A stretch of DNA of 64,000 bases from Actinernus sp. WN-2022 (Eukaryota > Cnidaria > Anthozoa > Actiniaria > Actinernidae), in assembly GCA_030867875.1 (NCBI GenBank), contig JAOWCC010001634.1:98125321-98189320 (forward strand), read 5' to 3'. Made by a program: the position numbers and the translations under genes. Below the pieces are notes generated by a model. That model was not told the origin of the DNA. It saw only the letters and a program-made list of their open reading frames with translations, and made no database searches. This document shows positions 60,263 through 64,000 of the stretch, piece after piece (position 1 is the stretch's first letter; each line of letters starts with the position of its first letter).

Positions 60263-60912
60263 ATCCCATAGTATACATTTTACACAGGTAACCCGAAAAC
60301 ACTATACACGGCCCATGTAAGATGACGTCCATCAACGTTTTTGCCTGGGTAACGTCTAATTATTATTCAGTCAAGTAACGAAAAATAAATCCTGTTGAAG
60401 TCAGAACAATAAACAGAATGAAACGCGCGCTGTGATTGGTTGATAGCCATGTGTTACGGGAATCACAGATGACGTTAGGTTTTTCACGAAATCATTTCGC
60501 AACCAACATGTTTCGCTAACTACAGTATCTATCAAATATATGCCATCTTGCCATGGGTCTGTCCTCGTTACGTCACAACGTGAAGAGGACATCAGTTATG
60601 CCACTCGACTACGTCTCGTGTCGTACTTTGTTCTTTTCACGTTGTGACATCATCTATAATCAGTTCTTTAAGAGGACAGCCGCATGACAGTGTAATCTAT
60701 TGATTAATTACCATCAGTAGCTCTTCTTCTTACAACGAACCGTATTTTAGATATGATTTTTAGTTATGTCATAGATTTTATCGTAATTAATACCGCCGTC
60801 AGTAAATGCAAGAGGCTTCATTTGTCTTACTTCTTTTCTGTCCTATTATTCTGTACTTTATTATTTTGTGCAGCGGATAAATAAATGAATCTGAAATCTC
60901 TTGTTTCTTCAG
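60263..60912. other. Spacer
   Basis: No gene seen. A pair of CACGTTGTGA-type words at 60578 and 60638 forms a loose inverted repeat. Confidence 0.4.
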
Positions 60913-60968
60913 GAAAAGGTCTCTCGTCTGGCTATCACAGGAGCCCGTCCGGGGTACTCATCAGATAG
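60913..60968 (+). CDS. Possible further exon of the VWA3-like gene
   Basis: Follows a good acceptor (TTGTTTCTTCAG). Entered in phase 1 from 58374 it reads 'KGLSSGYHRSPSGVLIR' and stops, which would make it terminal. Entered in phase 2 from 59242 it stays open for over 50 codons. Neither is decisive. Confidence 0.3.
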
Positions 60969-61870
60969 TCACTGAATATCAAAGTAGGACAGTCTCGGAT
61001 ACGCGTTTGTACATATACCATATATTGATATCTTCGAAGAAATATTCTACAATGGCGACACAAGACCATTAGCATATTAGCAAACTTTATTTGTTCCACA
61101 GTTCCGCCTAGGATATGACAGATCAGTAGGACGAGATGGAATTGACAAAGTAATATCTGAATTCCTGTGCTACTACTGTAAACGGAGCCCTTTGACAACA
61201 AGAGCAAATCACATTGCAGAACGAAAACAGATACATTACAACTTATAAATCCTAACATATCCATGCGATTTTCATCCCCAAATATGTCGTTTACCGGATC
61301 GAAGCTCGAGCAAGTGGAATTGCTATTGTCTTGTATTTAACACTGATTGGCTCAAATAACCATGAGTTGGAAGGCTTTGTCTTCGTTCTGCAATGTGATT
61401 GGTTCTCGTTGTCGAAGTGGGTTACAGTAGTCTCACTGTAAATATTAATTTAAAACTAACGAAGATGGTACCACCCTAATGTTACTCACTCGTACGCACT
61501 TACGGCTTTTTCGCGAATATATTAATTCAAGGAAATTTGAATGTCGCGACTGGTTATTTATTCAAACATTTCTATTCTATTGCCGCGTAAAAACGAATTT
61601 TGATTCTGAAATAGAAAACTCAGACTTTCTTAATTACACGACGTTCAAGTTTTATTACCCACTTAAAGGGACTTCGTCAAGCTCAAAATCACATTCAAAC
61701 TAAAAGAAGCTTAAAGAATATGGCGCAACCATGATGCTTAGCGGCCTTTTGTTTTGTTTATTTCTCGCGCTTCGTGAAACTATGAAACTAAACAGGAAAA
61801 CTACAAAAGAACCTTTTCAAAAACAGAGTCAAATTGAAACTGTAACACAAAACAACAGGACTGTAAAGAT
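60969..61870. other. Spacer
   Basis: No supported gene. A plus-strand ORF of 74 codons at 61479 has no domain. Confidence 0.4.
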
Positions 61871-62465
61871 TGGAAGACAACTTTTTATTTTTGTTTTTTA
61901 TTAATCTTCGCCAAAGAGTTAGTATAACCAATTAGAAATACAAGTTACTAGTAACAGTATAGGCACATTGTACAAATAGAATGGATAACGAAATGAGTAA
62001 ATTACAGGAAGGCTGGGATACCACAACAGCATTCGCCAATTACTGTACATGGACCCGTGGATTAAGAAACATAAAAATACCACGTATACAATATTATCAA
62101 TGTTATTTACAGGAATAAATCATACGATAAACATCTAAAAACAACAGGATGGGGCGTGGTCTAGGCCGCGGGCAGCATTACACTTAGGGCAGAAAGACTT
62201 CCACGTCCTTGGATCGTCTTGGTCGTATACATTATTTAAAGCGCAGTAGTAATATTCTAACAATAATTTTCTAAAAGAGTTCAGAGTAACAGTTCTGTGT
62301 CTTAAGTTTTCAGAAAGTACATTCCATATTCTACATGTACTAATGAAAAAGGAGTGTTGATACGTAACAGTTTTGCATTTCTTTGGTATAAAAGTATATA
62401 CATCGTTACTAGATGATGATCGGTTTGTCCTACCTATGTTCCTAAGAGAGGGTAGAGTGACACTG
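61871..62465 (-). mobile_element. 5'-truncated LINE tail 2
   Basis: The minus-strand frame from about 62461 to TAG at 62135-62137 has 'VTLPSLRNIGRTNRSSSS', 'FFISTCRIWNVLSENLRHRT', 'NSFRKLLLEYYYCALN' and 'DDPRTWKSFCPKCNAARG', the C-terminal tail of a non-LTR reverse transcriptase ORF. It differs from tail 1, so it is a separate LINE family. About 260 bp of 3' UTR follows. Confidence 0.8.
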
Positions 62466-63849
62466 GCTTATGTCAACCAAGCCACTAATGGCCTTAGCGA
62501 AAATTAGGTCGTGGAATTCGTGCCAGTACGAGATTGGCAGCAGGTTAGTCAGCTGCAATCTCTCAGCTTGAAAACCGACTTTTCAACTGTGACAAAATGA
62601 CCCCCATACCGCGCAAAGCATGATGGTTGGTCTATGTTATTTTAAAACGGTCTACGGAAAAGTTTATCTGGAAATAGATTATGATTATGACAAACTTGGC
62701 TTGAAAATGTTAAGCCAGAGTTTTCAAGTTAACTGGTGTCTTTATGTTAGCCTTTAATTTTAATCCAGCTTACCGGTATAGACTTCTCTTCAAAAGTTAA
62801 CATCGCTATGTATAACTTAGTGTTGAAGAGTGTTTTTGCCATAATCAGAACATTCTAGATAATGATTTGACCGAAAACCCTGGTTACATTGCCCCGTGAC
62901 GCCTCAAATATGGCGGTGATGACGTCACGTGAACATGAAGAATATGTCTAACATGTTGCATAGCAACCAAACTCGGATTTAAAATGTTCACATACTTGGT
63001 TGTTTACGATTCAGTTGTACGATGGTCGTATTTACAAATGTATATAATAGATACCGGATGAGTAGCCGTGCTTTATCAGATTTACAAACTCGAATAAATC
63101 CGATAAAGCACGAACATGAATTTTCTATATGGCTTACCAAAAGTCTAGATGTTTTGAGTCGTGTTTTTCTGTTATTTTGGCGATAAGACCGATTTTGGCC
63201 GAGAATTTTGAAGCAAGAGTTTATTTAAATCAGGAGGAAATATGTATCAGATTTACAGATCACTTATCGCACATTAATTTCCTTTGTTTTTCCTTCATGA
63301 ATTATTAATGTTTTGATAAGTAATTTTCTTAATTCAGGGTCATTTTCTAAAGCAATTTTGAGTTTAGCGATATTTAATACTAGTAATCGGGTCAGGTGGA
63401 ACTTCTCGAAACGAGCGACAGTATTGGCCTACCCAACAATAGAAAACACCCTAACCTTTAGAAAGTGCAGTACAAAAATAATAGAAGTATGGGTGCAATC
63501 AGAATACAGGTCTCGAGAGGTTCCGTGCTACTCTTGTAATCTATTATCGTTAATATCATTAGCATAACAGTTGTAATGATACAGTGACTAATTACCATAC
63601 GGCACTTAATTTTGTTATCAATAATATTTTGTAATTCAAAGAATTCCTAAGGCCCGATTCAAACGTCGAACTTCTCATGAGCCGAACCTAATAGACCTAG
63701 TCAGCTTGCTTGTTTCCTTTCCCTTGAGTAATGCTTTTTTGTTTTTCTGTATCCCAAGAGGAAATGTACCAATTTCTATAATTGGAAAACGAAGCACTGA
63801 ATCCTCTGGAGAACTATCACGTAGTTTGAAATATAGGGCCTCAAACAGG
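62466..63849. other. Spacer with one small hairpin
   Basis: No supported gene. The hairpin at 63067-63112 (CGTGCTTTATCAGATTTAC / GATAAAGCACG) belongs to the same TTTATCA family as 29101 and 38976. Confidence 0.5.
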
Positions 63850-63854
63850 CAAGC

Positions 63855-64000
63855 TGACTGCCTAGCAACCTAATTAGATCAAAAGAAGCCGCCTAATTAG
63901 ATTAAACGAAGCCGCCTAATAACCTAATTAGATCAAAATAAGCCGCCTAATAACCGAATTAGATCAAAAGAAGCCACCTAACAACTTGATTATATCAAAA
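63855..64000. repeat. Short tandem repeat, continues past the window
   Basis: About five units of 20-30 bp: GCCGCCTAATAACC + AATTAGATCAAAAGAA, with variants. Truncated by the window end. Confidence 0.85.

Overview
This is animal nuclear DNA, most likely from a cnidarian, probably an anthozoan such as a reef coral. Three things point there: genes split by introns with GT/AG borders and consistent phases, a tandem pair of collagen / immunoglobulin / fibrinogen-related membrane proteins matching the cnidarian ficolin-like (CniFL) architecture, and a very dense load of short inverted-repeat DNA transposons. Species and family assignments come from reading the sequence; no search was run.

Layout. 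(1) Bases 1-10321 are a satellite array of ~178-bp monomers with a 240-bp insert repeated five times and a higher-order period of 2,987 bp. It ends in a 100-N assembly gap (10322-10421). (2) Bases 11.9-30.6 kb hold a tandem gene duplication on the minus strand: complete CniFL-like copy A (15929-18800), complete copy B (24486-30479) and a broken first-exon relic, copy C (11998-12239). The paralogous blocks differ by clean insertions, so one block often preserves the empty site of an element in another. The elements are a 2.2-kb foldback element carrying five tRNA-like genes, a 2.1-kb element with a TAA duplication, a 1-kb element with a TTAA duplication, a 197-bp element with a 9-bp duplication and a 379-bp element. 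(3) Bases 31.5-36.2 kb contain a Tc1/mariner transposase pseudogene and a broken CRESS-type Rep (HUH nuclease plus SF3 helicase), bracketed by two copies of a 246-bp inverted-repeat element. (4) Bases 37.4 to at least 58.4 kb are a plus-strand gene for a von Willebrand factor A protein of the VWA3A/VWA3B type. Fourteen small exons were placed, twelve of whose thirteen junctions agree in phase. Its introns are full of minisatellites, foldbacks and MITE-like elements. (5) Bases 59.7-64 kb hold two LINE 3' tails (minus strand), hairpins and a short tandem repeat running off the end.

Functionally, the CniFL-like proteins are predicted type II membrane or secreted lectin-like recognition proteins, and the VWA3-like protein an intracellular MIDAS-containing protein. 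Nothing in the sequence links the two. The rest is mobile or repetitive DNA.
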